This document shows positions 1 to 6,252 of a stretch of 10,451 nucleotides of DNA, one piece after another; within the stretch, counting starts at the first letter, position 1, and every line of letters starts with the position of its first letter. The position numbers were made by a program, and so were the translations under genes. A model generated the notes under the pieces. The model saw nothing but the letters and a program-made list of their open reading frames with translations, made no database searches and was not told the DNA's origin. The stretch covers positions 1 through 10,451 of the forward strand of contig CAMVHP010000033.1 in NCBI GenBank assembly GCA_947167315.1, written 5' to 3'. This DNA comes from RGIG8782 sp017475895 (GTDB lineage: Bacteria > Pseudomonadota > Alphaproteobacteria > Rickettsiales > UBA1997).

Positions 1-2
1 AC

Positions 3-1082
3 AATGGTGACTGGATAAAGAATAAAGGTGATGAGATCTGTAGCATTAAAACCTGCTCCAATCCAGACACCACAATGGTAACCAATGGTACTGCATTCTG
101 GGATGATGACACCACTACTACCCATGGTAATAGTATAACCGGAGACATCATCTGTGACACTGGCTATGGTACAATAATTAATACCATAACCGCAAGTTGT
201 AATGATGGAGAATGGAGTTATGATACTGAAGCAAAGTGTGAGGTAATTACTAATAATTGTACACCAAAAAATGCAGCAGAGAAATCAGGATTATATGAAC
301 TATCTTCCTACTGGTATACAACCAATTCTAGTGGAACAACAAACATTAATAGTTATTCTAAGACAAGTACCACTGAACTTGCTGTAAGAACCTTTTTAAA
401 ACTAAGCACATGTACTACGGGTTATATGGTAAACGGTACCTTCGTTTATCACTGTGTATACAATAACGATACAAATACCTATGAATGGCAACCAGTTGTT
501 GGGTATAGTAGTGGTACGTGTATTCCAAATAATTGTACTCCAGCTAAGGCAGCAGAGAAGGCTAATTTATCTGAATTATCCTCCACTTGGTATAAAACAG
601 ATGCTACGGGATCTGAACTTACCACTAGCTATTCCAAGACAAGTACTACTACTCTCAAAAGAGGAGAATATATAAAACTATATAGTTGTGCCTCAGGTTA
701 TATTTCATCTGGTACGCTTATTTATCAATGTGTAAAGAGTGGTACAACATACGATTGGCAACCGGTTTCTGGCTACACTAATGGAACGTGTATTCCAACT
801 AACTGTACTCCAGCTAAAGCAGCAGAGAAATCAAGATTTTCCATAGCAACTAATTATTTTCTTATAACCGATGCCACCGGAAGTAGTAATGGTATTAAAT
901 ATAGTAAAACAAGTACTACTGGACTTGTTGAAGGAACCTATTTAAAATTATATACCTGTGCCTCAGGTTATAGTTTATCTGGTACACTTGTCTATCACTG
1001 TGAAAATGATAGTAGTACGGGTATCGATGAATGGCAACCAGTGTCTGGCTACACCAATGGAACATGTGTTAAAGATGAATAA
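3..1082 (+). CDS. CCP/sushi-like cysteine-rich repeat protein, C-terminal part (5' end outside window)
   Basis: The frame is open from the left edge, so the first ATG (75) is internal and the true start lies outside. The visible 359 residues begin with the tail of one module (NGDW...C, tgt at 39). A sushi/CCP-like module follows: C1 at 54, then CDTGY, then C3-NDGEW-...-C4. Three homologous modules of about 90 residues come next, each with NC-TP-x-x-AAEK, YSKTSTT, a C-x-x-GY motif, a VYHC/IYQC motif, a WQPV-x-GY motif and GTC. Each has four cysteines, but C1-C2 is stretched to about 50 residues. In the known family, CCP modules are disulfide-bonded beads of secreted proteins that bind other molecules. 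The Ser/Thr/Asn-rich composition, paired cysteines and absence of membrane segments suggest export and a surface or secreted role; the signal peptide would be out of view. The protein ends CVKDE. Its ligand is unknown. Export and disulfide bonding are inferred. Confidence 0.8.
   Translation, partial: NGDWIKNKGDEICSIKTCSNPDTTMVTNGTAFWDDDTTTTHGNSITGDIICDTGYGTIINTITASCNDGEWSYDTEAKCEVITNNCTPKNAAEKSGLYELSSYWYTTNSSGTTNINSYSKTSTTELAVRTFLKLSTCTTGYMVNGTFVYHCVYNNDTNTYEWQPVVGYSSGTCIPNNCTPAKAAEKANLSELSSTWYKTDATGSELTTSYSKTSTTTLKRGEYIKLYSCASGYISSGTLIYQCVKSGTTYDWQPVSGYTNGTCIPTNCTPAKAAEKSRFSIATNYFLITDATGSSNGIKYSKTSTTGLVEGTYLKLYTCASGYSLSGTLVYHCENDSSTGIDEWQPVSGYTNGTCVKDE
252..1067 (+). repeat. Three tandem ~270-276 bp coding repeats (variant CCP modules)
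   Basis: Units run about 252-527, 528-797 and 798-1067, each beginning with the codons for (N/T)NC and ending just after GTC. Units 2 and 3 are the most alike at DNA level: TGTGCCTCAGGTTATA occurs at 687-702 and again at 957-972, exactly 270 bp apart. The TGTACTCCAGCTAA stretch likewise recurs at 534 and 804. This nucleotide-level similarity indicates fairly recent duplication and gives substrate for recombination that could add or drop modules. Unit 1 is more diverged (TPKN instead of TPAK). Confidence 0.85.
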
Positions 1083-1098
1083 AATTAACGTTTACTAA

Positions 1099-1248
1099 AG
1101 TAATGCTTCCTTATGTGAAAAAGGCTATAGTAATGCAAAAATATACTATGGATGTGAGGATGGTTACACAGCATCAGGTAACAATTATTATGAATGTACC
1201 GGAGGTAATTGGGTTAATCAGGGAAGTTGTACCAAAAACGAAGATTAA
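1099..1248 (+). pseudogene. Out-of-frame remnant of a further CCP-like module
   Basis: Reading from 1099 gives 49 codons with four cysteines in CCP spacing: SLCEKGY, YYGCEDGYTASG, YYECTGGNW, then GSC and the ending TKNED before TAA (1246-1248). This is clearly the same type of module as the gene just upstream. It lies in the +1 frame relative to that gene, which stops at 1080-1082, and a second stop (TAA, 1096-1098) sits directly before it in its own frame. There is no ATG, GTG or TTG codon in frame, so it cannot be translated alone. It is best read as the decayed 3' end of a once longer gene, or as a silent alternative C-terminal module (its ending CTKNED resembles CVKDE). A sequencing error alone would have to explain both the frame change and the extra stop, which is unlikely. 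Confidence 0.65.
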
Positions 1249-1263
1249 AAACACACAATGAAC

Positions 1264-1296
1264 AACACTCCATAAAACTAATTGTGGAGTGTTTTA
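1264..1296 (+). terminator. Rho-independent-type terminator after the CCP-module gene
   Basis: A perfect 9-bp stem, AACACTCCA (1264-1272) with TGGAGTGTT (1285-1293), can be extended inwards by a U-G and two A-U pairs, leaving a loop of about six. It runs into TTTTA (1292-1296), a short U tract. It lies between two convergent genes. Read on the other strand the stem is the same, but the tail (GTTGTTC) is poorer in T, so it may end the efflux operon only weakly. No other GC-containing hairpin is visible downstream of the permease stop. Confidence 0.7.
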
Positions 1297-1374
1297 GCAA
1301 AACAGTTGTAATCAATTGATGTAAGAACAATTTACATACGTAATTGGTAAACAAAAAATGAATTAATATATAAA

Positions 1375-2619
1375 TTAATATCTCAAAGCTTCTATCGGAT
1401 CCAATTTCATTGCTTTGATGGCTGGTGTAATTCCCGATATTATACCAACTATAACCGCAACAGATATTGATATAATCACTGACCATACCGAAATTGGCAC
1501 AGTTTTATCGAAAAACGCACCACCAATCTGCGATATTACTACACCTATAACCATACCTATAAAACTTCCTAAAAAGGATATAGTTATTGATTCCGTTAGA
1601 AATTGCAACATAATCCAATTATTTGGCGCACCAAGTGCTTTTCTTGTTCCTATTTCTTTTGTTCTTTCGGTAACGGACACTAACATCATATTCATGATAC
1701 CTATACTACCAACAACCAATGATATTGATGCTATGGCCGCCAATAGCAATGATAATGTGGTTCCTACACTTTTAACCTTTTGTATCATTTCGGTCATTAA
1801 ATTTACCTCAAAATCGCTGCTTACACCATTTTTTATTCTGTGTCTGGTTCTCAATTGATTTTCAATTCTTTTCCCTAATATCGCAACTTTATCCTCATCG
1901 GTTGCCTTTACTATAACCAAACTGGCATAGTTCGGTCTATATGATCCCTGAAGTCTCTGTCGCAGTGTTTTGTAAGGCATAACTATGACATTATCCTGAT
2001 CGCTTCCGCCGATACCATCACCCTTTTCCTTTAGTGTACCTATAACCGTAAAGGGTTTTCCTTTTAGTCTTAGAGTTTTGCCAATTGGATTTTCAGCGCC
2101 GAATAGTTCTTCCACTATTGTTTGACCTATAACAATGTAGGGTTTTGCTGATTTTATATCCTTCGCTGTAAAAATCGTTCCTTTGTCGATTTCCCAGTTC
2201 TGAACATTAAAATAATCAACATTAGTTCCAATAACGGAAACACCGTAGTTGTTTGAACCATAAACGGCCTGTGTTGTTGTCATAACAAAAACAGCAACAG
2301 CCTCTGTCCCTGGTAAACTTCTCAAAGATTCGGCATCGCCAAAGGAAACGGTTGGCTTTCCTCTACCGCCACGAATACCGCCTTTAACTGTCTGTGCTGG
2401 TGCTATTATTATTAGATTTGACCCCATTGAATTAAAGGTGTTTGTTATTTCTAGCTGAACGGCCTGACCGACTGATACCATAACAACCACAGCACCAACA
2501 CCTATAACTATACCTAACATTGTTAAAAATGTTCTGATCTTGTACGAGGATATTGATATCCAAGATTCTTTTAAAATCTTTCTAAACATGTATAAAAAAT
2601 CAACTATAGCAACTTTCAT
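1375..2619 (-). CDS. MacB-type ABC transporter permease (FtsX-like), 414 aa
   Basis: Inner-membrane permease of a MacAB/YknXYZ-type exporter, the fourth gene of its operon. Four membrane segments are visible at about residues 31-51, 287-311, 338-362 and 378-400. Between the first and second lies a large extracytoplasmic domain (about 55-285), the MacB periplasmic domain that engages the adaptor. The family signature GSIGIMNMMLVSV, then ERTKEIGTRKALGA, covers 304-331, and the protein ends LDPIEALRY, typical of the family. E. coli MacB fuses the ATPase in front of this part; here the ATPase is a separate gene immediately upstream. The start at 2619 is chosen because AGGAGA (2624-2629) lies 4 nt before it; Met11 is an alternative supported only by similarity. 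Such pumps use ATP to drive periplasmic substrates out through TolC. The substrate (macrolide, peptide, siderophore or glycolipid) cannot be told from sequence. Confidence 0.92.
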   Translation of the reverse strand: MKVAIVDFLYMFRKILKESWISISSYKIRTFLTMLGIVIGVGAVVVMVSVGQAVQLEITNTFNSMGSNLIIIAPAQTVKGGIRGGRGKPTVSFGDAESLRSLPGTEAVAVFVMTTTQAVYGSNNYGVSVIGTNVDYFNVQNWEIDKGTIFTAKDIKSAKPYIVIGQTIVEELFGAENPIGKTLRLKGKPFTVIGTLKEKGDGIGGSDQDNVIVMPYKTLRQRLQGSYRPNYASLVIVKATDEDKVAILGKRIENQLRTRHRIKNGVSSDFEVNLMTEMIQKVKSVGTTLSLLLAAIASISLVVGSIGIMNMMLVSVTERTKEIGTRKALGAPNNWIMLQFLTESITISFLGSFIGMVIGVVISQIGGAFFDKTVPISVWSVIISISVAVIVGIISGITPAIKAMKLDPIEALRY

Positions 2620-2623
2620 GCAA

Positions 2624-2629
2624 TCTCCT
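2624..2629 (-). promoter_or_regulatory. Ribosome binding site AGGAGA for the MacB-type permease, overlapping the ATPase stop
   Basis: The minus strand reads TAG-GAG-ATTGC-ATG: the TAG stop of the ATPase gene is itself part of the AGGAGA Shine-Dalgarno sequence, 4 nt before the permease ATG. Terminating ribosomes would sit on the next initiation site, which fits translational coupling of the two pump subunits. It also decides the permease start in favour of 2619. Confidence 0.8.
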
Positions 2630-3380
2630 ATTGAATACTACATTGTCCGTCAGAATTTTCCAAATGTTCCTCCAGCGATTCGTCAAAATCCTTTCTTAAA
2701 CCATCGTAGGTTTTTCGTCCGTCCATTATTTTTATCATTCTTGTGGCGTAGTTTGCCACATCATCTTCATGGGTCACCAGAACTATTGTTATACCCTGTT
2801 TGTTTAATTCTGTAAACAATTCCATTATTTCATCGCTTGTTCTACTGTCAAGGTTTCCGGTGGGTTCATCGGCAAAAATTATCGCTGGGTTATTTACTAA
2901 AGCTCTTGCTATGGCCACCCTCTGCTGCATACCTCCGGATATTTGGCTGGGAAATCTTTCAGCATAGCCATGTAAACCAACTCTTTCAAGCATTTTTAAT
3001 GCTCGTCTCATTCTGTTACTGTTGGAAACATTTTGATAAATAAGAGGCATAGACACGTTGTCTAATATACTTCTTTTCATCATTAAGTTAAAATTCTGAA
3101 ATACAAAACCAATTTCGTAGCTCCTTATCTCCGCTAATTCTTTATCTGTTCTGTGCGAAACTTCATTACCGTTCAAAAAATAACTACCTTCCGTGGGTCT
3201 GTCTAGACAACCTAGTATATTCATTAATGTTGATTTTCCTGAACCAGAGTGTCCCATTATCGCTACAAATTCGCCCTGTTCTATTGTAAATGATACACCT
3301 TTTAGGACTTTTTGACTCATGCCACCGTCCATAAAGTAGGTCTTCTCTAAATCTTCAACTTTTATAACATCTCTACTCAT
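2628..3380 (-). CDS. MacB/LolD-type ABC transporter ATP-binding protein, 250 aa
   Basis: Cytoplasmic nucleotide-binding subunit powering the permease encoded just downstream. Visible motifs: Walker A GHSGSGKST (43-51), Q-loop Q95 in FVFQNFNL, signature ISGGMQQRV (147-155), Walker B IIFADEP (167-173), D-loop NLDS (176-179) and H-loop H204 in VTHEDD. The length is slightly above the 220-235 residues usual for LolD/MacB-type single-domain ATPases, because of an acidic tail after about residue 225 (DFDESLEEHLEN). The signature has Met where LSGGQQQ-type members have Gln, a mild departure. The gene begins 33 nt after the adaptor stop, with no clear Shine-Dalgarno sequence (TTTGTAGA before ATG). 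Its stop overlaps the next gene's ribosome site. By operon context it belongs to a MacAB-like exporter rather than the Lol lipoprotein system, although the ATPase alone could not distinguish them. Confidence 0.93.
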   Translation of the reverse strand: MSRDVIKVEDLEKTYFMDGGMSQKVLKGVSFTIEQGEFVAIMGHSGSGKSTLMNILGCLDRPTEGSYFLNGNEVSHRTDKELAEIRSYEIGFVFQNFNLMMKRSILDNVSMPLIYQNVSNSNRMRRALKMLERVGLHGYAERFPSQISGGMQQRVAIARALVNNPAIIFADEPTGNLDSRTSDEIMELFTELNKQGITIVLVTHEDDVANYATRMIKIMDGRKTYDGLRKDFDESLEEHLENSDGQCSIQ

Positions 3381-3413
3381 TCTACAAACATTTATTTATT
3401 ATTTTTAATTCTA

Positions 3414-4526
3414 TTATTTCTTCTTTCCGGCATTATTTTGCTCAATAATAACCTCATCACCTTCTTTTAAACCATCAATAATTTCAAAACCACTAGCTTC
3501 ACTTAAACCTTTTGTGATCACCACCGGTTCAATCTTTTTATCTCTAAAAACATAAACTATATCTTGATTTTTACCAAGTCCATCAATATTTCTAACCTGT
3601 TTTTTAAACTCTCCTCTTGGTTTGTATTGTAGTGCCATTGATGATAGAGTTAAAGTGTCCAAGGACTCCTCTATTTTAATTACCACAGATGCGGTCATAC
3701 CGGGCAAAAGTTTTCTTTCGTTGTTGTCGGTGTCTATTATAACAGTATACATGACAACATTACTTTCTTCCGTTGGAGACAATCTGACTTGATTAATTTT
3801 TCCATAAAATACATCATCCGGATAAGCGTCCACTGTAAACGTAGCATCCATACCTTCCTTTATTACACCTATATCAGCCTCCGCTATGCTTGTTTCTATC
3901 TGCATTTTTGATAAATCTTCAGCTATCTTAAAAAAGGTTGGAGCCGATAAACTAGCCGCCACAGTTTGTCCCACTTCAACTTCCTTTGATATCACAGTTC
4001 CGGAAACTGGGGATGTTATAAAAGCATAATCATAGTTGGTTTTTGCTTTATTATATGTTGCTCTGGCTATCGCTGTATTTGCTTGTTTTATTTTGTAGTT
4101 TACCTCTTGCTCCTCATAGGCTGTCTTTGATGCAAGTTTATCCTTATATAATTTTCCTATTCTTTCAAAGGTTTTTTTTGCAAATTTTTCTTCAGCTTCG
4201 GCTAGTTTTAGATTAGCCTCTGCTTCATTTTTATTTTCCTTAAGTATAGACGTATCCAACTGTGCCAACAGCTGACCGCTTTTGACTTCGTCGTTGTAGT
4301 CCACTAAAACTTTTTCAATTATACCCGATACCTGCGTTCCCACATCGGTTTCACTTAAAGGATTCAAGTTACCGGTGGCCGATATTTTGTAAATAATATC
4401 ACCTCTTTTCACCTTTTCCATTTCAAAATCCGTGTACTTTAACACAGGCTTTTTTAAAGCAAAATACATTGCCACACAGCAACCAACTAAAATTAATACA
4501 AGTATTACAACAGTTCTTCTCTTCAT
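3414..4526 (-). CDS. MacA-like periplasmic adaptor (membrane fusion protein), 370 aa
   Basis: Periplasmic adaptor linking the inner-membrane permease to the outer-membrane channel. It has an N-terminal basic MKRR and a hydrophobic anchor (about 5-24). Two half-motifs of the lipoyl/biotinyl domain follow (about 62-92, with VSGIIEKVLV and V-x-x-GQLLAQLD; and 168-192, with SPVSGTVISKEVEVGQ). Between them is a charged alpha-helical hairpin (95-165), then a beta-barrel domain (205-285, ending LLPGMTASVVIKI) and a membrane-proximal domain (290-365). Length is normal for MacA (about 370). L13-V14-G15-C16 could be read as a lipobox, but the hydrophobic run continues past it, so an uncleaved anchor is more likely. 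The start is one nucleotide after the TolC-homologue stop (TAA-T-ATG). AGGAGA at 4535-4540 inside the upstream gene lies 8 nt before ATG, consistent with coupled translation. Confidence 0.92.
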   Translation of the reverse strand: MKRRTVVILVLILVGCCVAMYFALKKPVLKYTDFEMEKVKRGDIIYKISATGNLNPLSETDVGTQVSGIIEKVLVDYNDEVKSGQLLAQLDTSILKENKNEAEANLKLAEAEEKFAKKTFERIGKLYKDKLASKTAYEEQEVNYKIKQANTAIARATYNKAKTNYDYAFITSPVSGTVISKEVEVGQTVAASLSAPTFFKIAEDLSKMQIETSIAEADIGVIKEGMDATFTVDAYPDDVFYGKINQVRLSPTEESNVVMYTVIIDTDNNERKLLPGMTASVVIKIEESLDTLTLSSMALQYKPRGEFKKQVRNIDGLGKNQDIVYVFRDKKIEPVVITKGLSEASGFEIIDGLKEGDEVIIEQNNAGKKK

Positions 4527-4527
4527 A

Positions 4528-5880
4528 TTATATTTCTCCTATTTTTCTGTATAATGTAGACTTACTAATTAAAACTTTATAAAAATTATTTATTCTATCC
4601 TTTCTGGCGTTGGCCAATGTGGAGTTGGCGGTTAATAGGTTAATTATGTCTATTCGCCCTACGGAGTAGGATTTCGAGGCAACCTTTAGATTTTCTATAG
4701 CACTTTCCAGCACCTGTTGACTTATTTTGTAGGATTCTATGGCTTGTTTATAGTCTTGATATGCGCTCCAAACTTCATTGGCAACGGTGTTTTTTGTAAC
4801 CTCTAATAGATATCTTGCTTGTCTGTAGTTATATTTTGCTTCTGCAGTTTTGTTTACATTCGAAAAACCAGTAAATATTGGCACAGATAATTGAACACCA
4901 ATGTAGGAATCATTCTGATATTTGCTATTACTGTCCCATTTGTTATTGTAGCTCAAGCTACCCTCAAGACTTATGGTTGGCAGAAAATTACTTTTCATAT
5001 TCTTCAGATTATTTTTACTGTATTCTACAGATGCCATCTGTTTTTTAACTTCACTTCTACTTTTTAAGGCAATCTCAATCATTTTGTCAACATTATCTTC
5101 CATATCAAGTTCAGTTATATCTCTATCAGCTCTAGGTTTTCTTAGTTTAAAAACTGTCGTGGGAGATAGATTTAAAAGGGTTGCTAAATCCCCGCTGTAT
5201 TGTTTTATTTTATTTCTCGCATCAATAACCTCTAAGATTGATTCTTCGTACTGTGTTTTTGCCTGTAGCTTTTCATTCAATGTGGACATACCTATTTTAT
5301 ACTTTTTAGAAGACTCTTCATAGGATTTTTTGAACGCCTTTTCGTTTTCTTCAGCACTTTTTAAAATTTCCTCTGCTCCCAAAAGATTTAAATAAGCCAC
5401 ATTAACGGATAATAGGACATCATATAACTTACTGTTGTAGGAAAAATTATTGATATCAACGTTGTTTTTGTACGTTCTGTTTCGTGCCTCTCTTCCACCA
5501 AAATCATAAATTAACCATTGTAATGAAAGCTTTGCACTGTATGGTTTACTATTCGTATTGTCACCATCTTCAATTTTACTTCGATTCTTACTGGTGGAGG
5601 CACTGGCAGATATTGTTGGCATGTATTCTGCATTTGCTTGTTTTTTCTCACTTATTGCCATTTCAACATTTAAATATTCAGCCTTTAACTCAGGATTATT
5701 GCATACACACAAATTTACAAGATCATCAAGACCCACTGTTTTTGAAATATCTATGTTTTCGCAGTTTTTTTCCATATCCTTCAATCTGTCAACCATCAGT
5801 TGTTTATTATTAGCAAACAGATTGCCGGTTAATTGAAAAAATACTATTAGTATAAAAATAATCTTATTTTTATTTGACAT
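4528..5880 (-). CDS. TolC-family outer membrane efflux protein, 450 aa
   Basis: Outer-membrane channel of the exporter and first gene of the operon. A signal peptide is plain: MSNKNK, a hydrophobic stretch 7-18, and a likely cleavage after A23 (N-L-F-A). The mature protein has the two-fold internal repeat of the outer-membrane efflux family. The first half (about 50-245) carries NNPELKAEYLNVE, MPTISASAS and LQWLIYDFGGR; the second (about 265-445) carries LPTISLEGSLSYNNKW and LSVPIFTGFSN. Long coiled helices (about 155-230 and 345-440) fit the periplasmic tunnel. The length is usual for the family. Three cysteines (40, 58, 60) sit near the mature N-terminus, two as CVC, which is unusual for TolC proteins. 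The start is supported by the signal peptide and by a promoter about 30-40 nt upstream; no Shine-Dalgarno sequence precedes it. Its presence in the operon suggests a dedicated channel. Confidence 0.92.
   Translation of the reverse strand: MSNKNKIIFILIVFFQLTGNLFANNKQLMVDRLKDMEKNCENIDISKTVGLDDLVNLCVCNNPELKAEYLNVEMAISEKKQANAEYMPTISASASTSKNRSKIEDGDNTNSKPYSAKLSLQWLIYDFGGREARNRTYKNNVDINNFSYNSKLYDVLLSVNVAYLNLLGAEEILKSAEENEKAFKKSYEESSKKYKIGMSTLNEKLQAKTQYEESILEVIDARNKIKQYSGDLATLLNLSPTTVFKLRKPRADRDITELDMEDNVDKMIEIALKSRSEVKKQMASVEYSKNNLKNMKSNFLPTISLEGSLSYNNKWDSNSKYQNDSYIGVQLSVPIFTGFSNVNKTAEAKYNYRQARYLLEVTKNTVANEVWSAYQDYKQAIESYKISQQVLESAIENLKVASKSYSVGRIDIINLLTANSTLANARKDRINNFYKVLISKSTLYRKIGEI
4535..4540 (-). 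promoter_or_regulatory. Ribosome binding site AGGAGA for the MacA-like gene, inside the TolC-homologue 3' end
   Basis: AGGAGA on the minus strand is 8 nt upstream of the adaptor ATG and lies within the last codons of the preceding gene, whose TAA is one nucleotide before the ATG. The arrangement fixes the start at 4526 and implies translational coupling. Confidence 0.75.
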
Positions 5881-5912
5881 TATATGTATAAATTACACTA
5901 TTAATAATATGT

Positions 5913-5991
5913 GCTGGTATGATAATGTACGCATTTTTATTGTCAAATGATTTTTATTTCAAAAAACGGTAAAATGCTAGAATATACCAGC
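5913..5991. repeat. Widely spaced 8-bp inverted repeat overlapping the efflux promoter
   Basis: GCTGGTAT (5913-5920) is the exact reverse complement of ATACCAGC (5984-5991), with 63 bp between the arms. The left arm overlaps the -10 and start region of the efflux promoter, and the right arm lies upstream of its -35. This could be a pair of half-sites for a repressor acting on the pump, perhaps by looping. Chance occurrence of an 8-bp dyad in 260 bp is not negligible. Confidence 0.3.
5919..5946 (-). promoter_or_regulatory. Sigma70-like promoter of the tolC-macA-macB-type operon
   Basis: On the minus strand TTGACA (5941-5946, perfect -35) is separated by 16 nt from TATCAT (5919-5924, 5 of 6 matches to TATAAT). 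Transcription would start near 5912, giving a leader of about 30 nt before the ATG at 5880. No other promoter is obvious inside the four-gene unit, whose gaps are 1, 33 and 8 nt. Confidence 0.65.
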
Positions 5992-6051
5992 TTTTTCAGC
6001 GTAATGTTAAATACAAAAATTCAACGCCACAAAAAAATTATTCAGTTATTG

Positions 6052-6080
6052 TTAACATAAGTACAATCACGCAATATAAA
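6052..6080 (+). promoter_or_regulatory. Sigma70-like promoter for the small lipoprotein-trmD unit
   Basis: TTAACA (6052-6057, 5 of 6) and TATAAA (6075-6080, 5 of 6) are separated by the optimal 17 nt. The predicted start near 6087 gives a leader of about 55 nt before ATG 6142. It points away from the divergent efflux promoter. Confidence 0.55.
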
Positions 6081-6141
6081 GATTGAAAAAGAAAAAATAG
6101 TAATTTAAACTAAGTTGTAACTTTATTAGAAAATAAATATC

Positions 6142-6252
6142 ATGAGAAAATATTTTATATTTGCATTTATTCTATTATTGGTGGCATCATGTTCAAAAAG
6201 AGAAATAAACCCCTTGACAGTTCCGCCGTTCTTAAATGAACAAATAAAATGA
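6142..6252 (+). CDS. Very small lipoprotein (36 aa) coupled to trmD; PLTVPP motif
   Basis: ATG 6142 opens a 36-codon frame. It encodes MRKYFIFAFILLLVASC, a textbook lipoprotein signal with lipobox V-A-S-C (Cys17), followed by a mature part of only 20 residues: SKREINPLTVPPFLNEQIK after the lipidated Cys. Ser at +2 favours outer-membrane sorting by the Lol rule. The PL-x-VPP stretch resembles the short motif near the mature N-terminus of BamC and the alphaproteobacterial BamF lipoproteins, which are far longer; a relation is inference only. The TGA stop overlaps the trmD ATG (ATGA, 6249-6252), so the two are almost certainly co-translated. No strong Shine-Dalgarno sequence is visible before it. 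The alternative is that it is merely a translated leader for trmD, but a complete lipoprotein signal makes that less likely. Confidence 0.7.
   Translation: MRKYFIFAFILLLVASCSKREINPLTVPPFLNEQIK

Noticed and set aside
75..77. ATG at 75 as the start of the repeat-protein gene
   Set aside because: The frame is open to the left edge and encodes a recognisable module tail (NGDW...C) upstream, so this Met is internal.
1319..1337. ATGTAA/TTACAT hairpin downstream of the permease as its terminator
   Set aside because: It has a six-pair stem with one G-C pair and no T run on the minus strand.
1214..1486. Minus-strand 90-codon frame over the terminator and the permease 3' end
   Set aside because: It overlaps the hairpin and the well-supported permease in another frame, and its protein shows no family features.
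1415..1858. Plus-strand 147-codon frame antisense to the permease
   Set aside because: It is the mirror frame of the conserved MacB-type coding sequence, and its hydrophobic look comes from the antisense of membrane helices.
4973..5836. Several plus-strand frames antisense to the TolC homologue
   Set aside because: The minus-strand gene has a signal peptide and both family repeats; the antisense frames overlap each other and lack initiation signals or motifs.
5909..5950. 13-codon frame starting ATGTGCTGG in the divergent region
   Set aside because: It sits on the efflux promoter, has no ribosome site and is too short to support; more likely chance.
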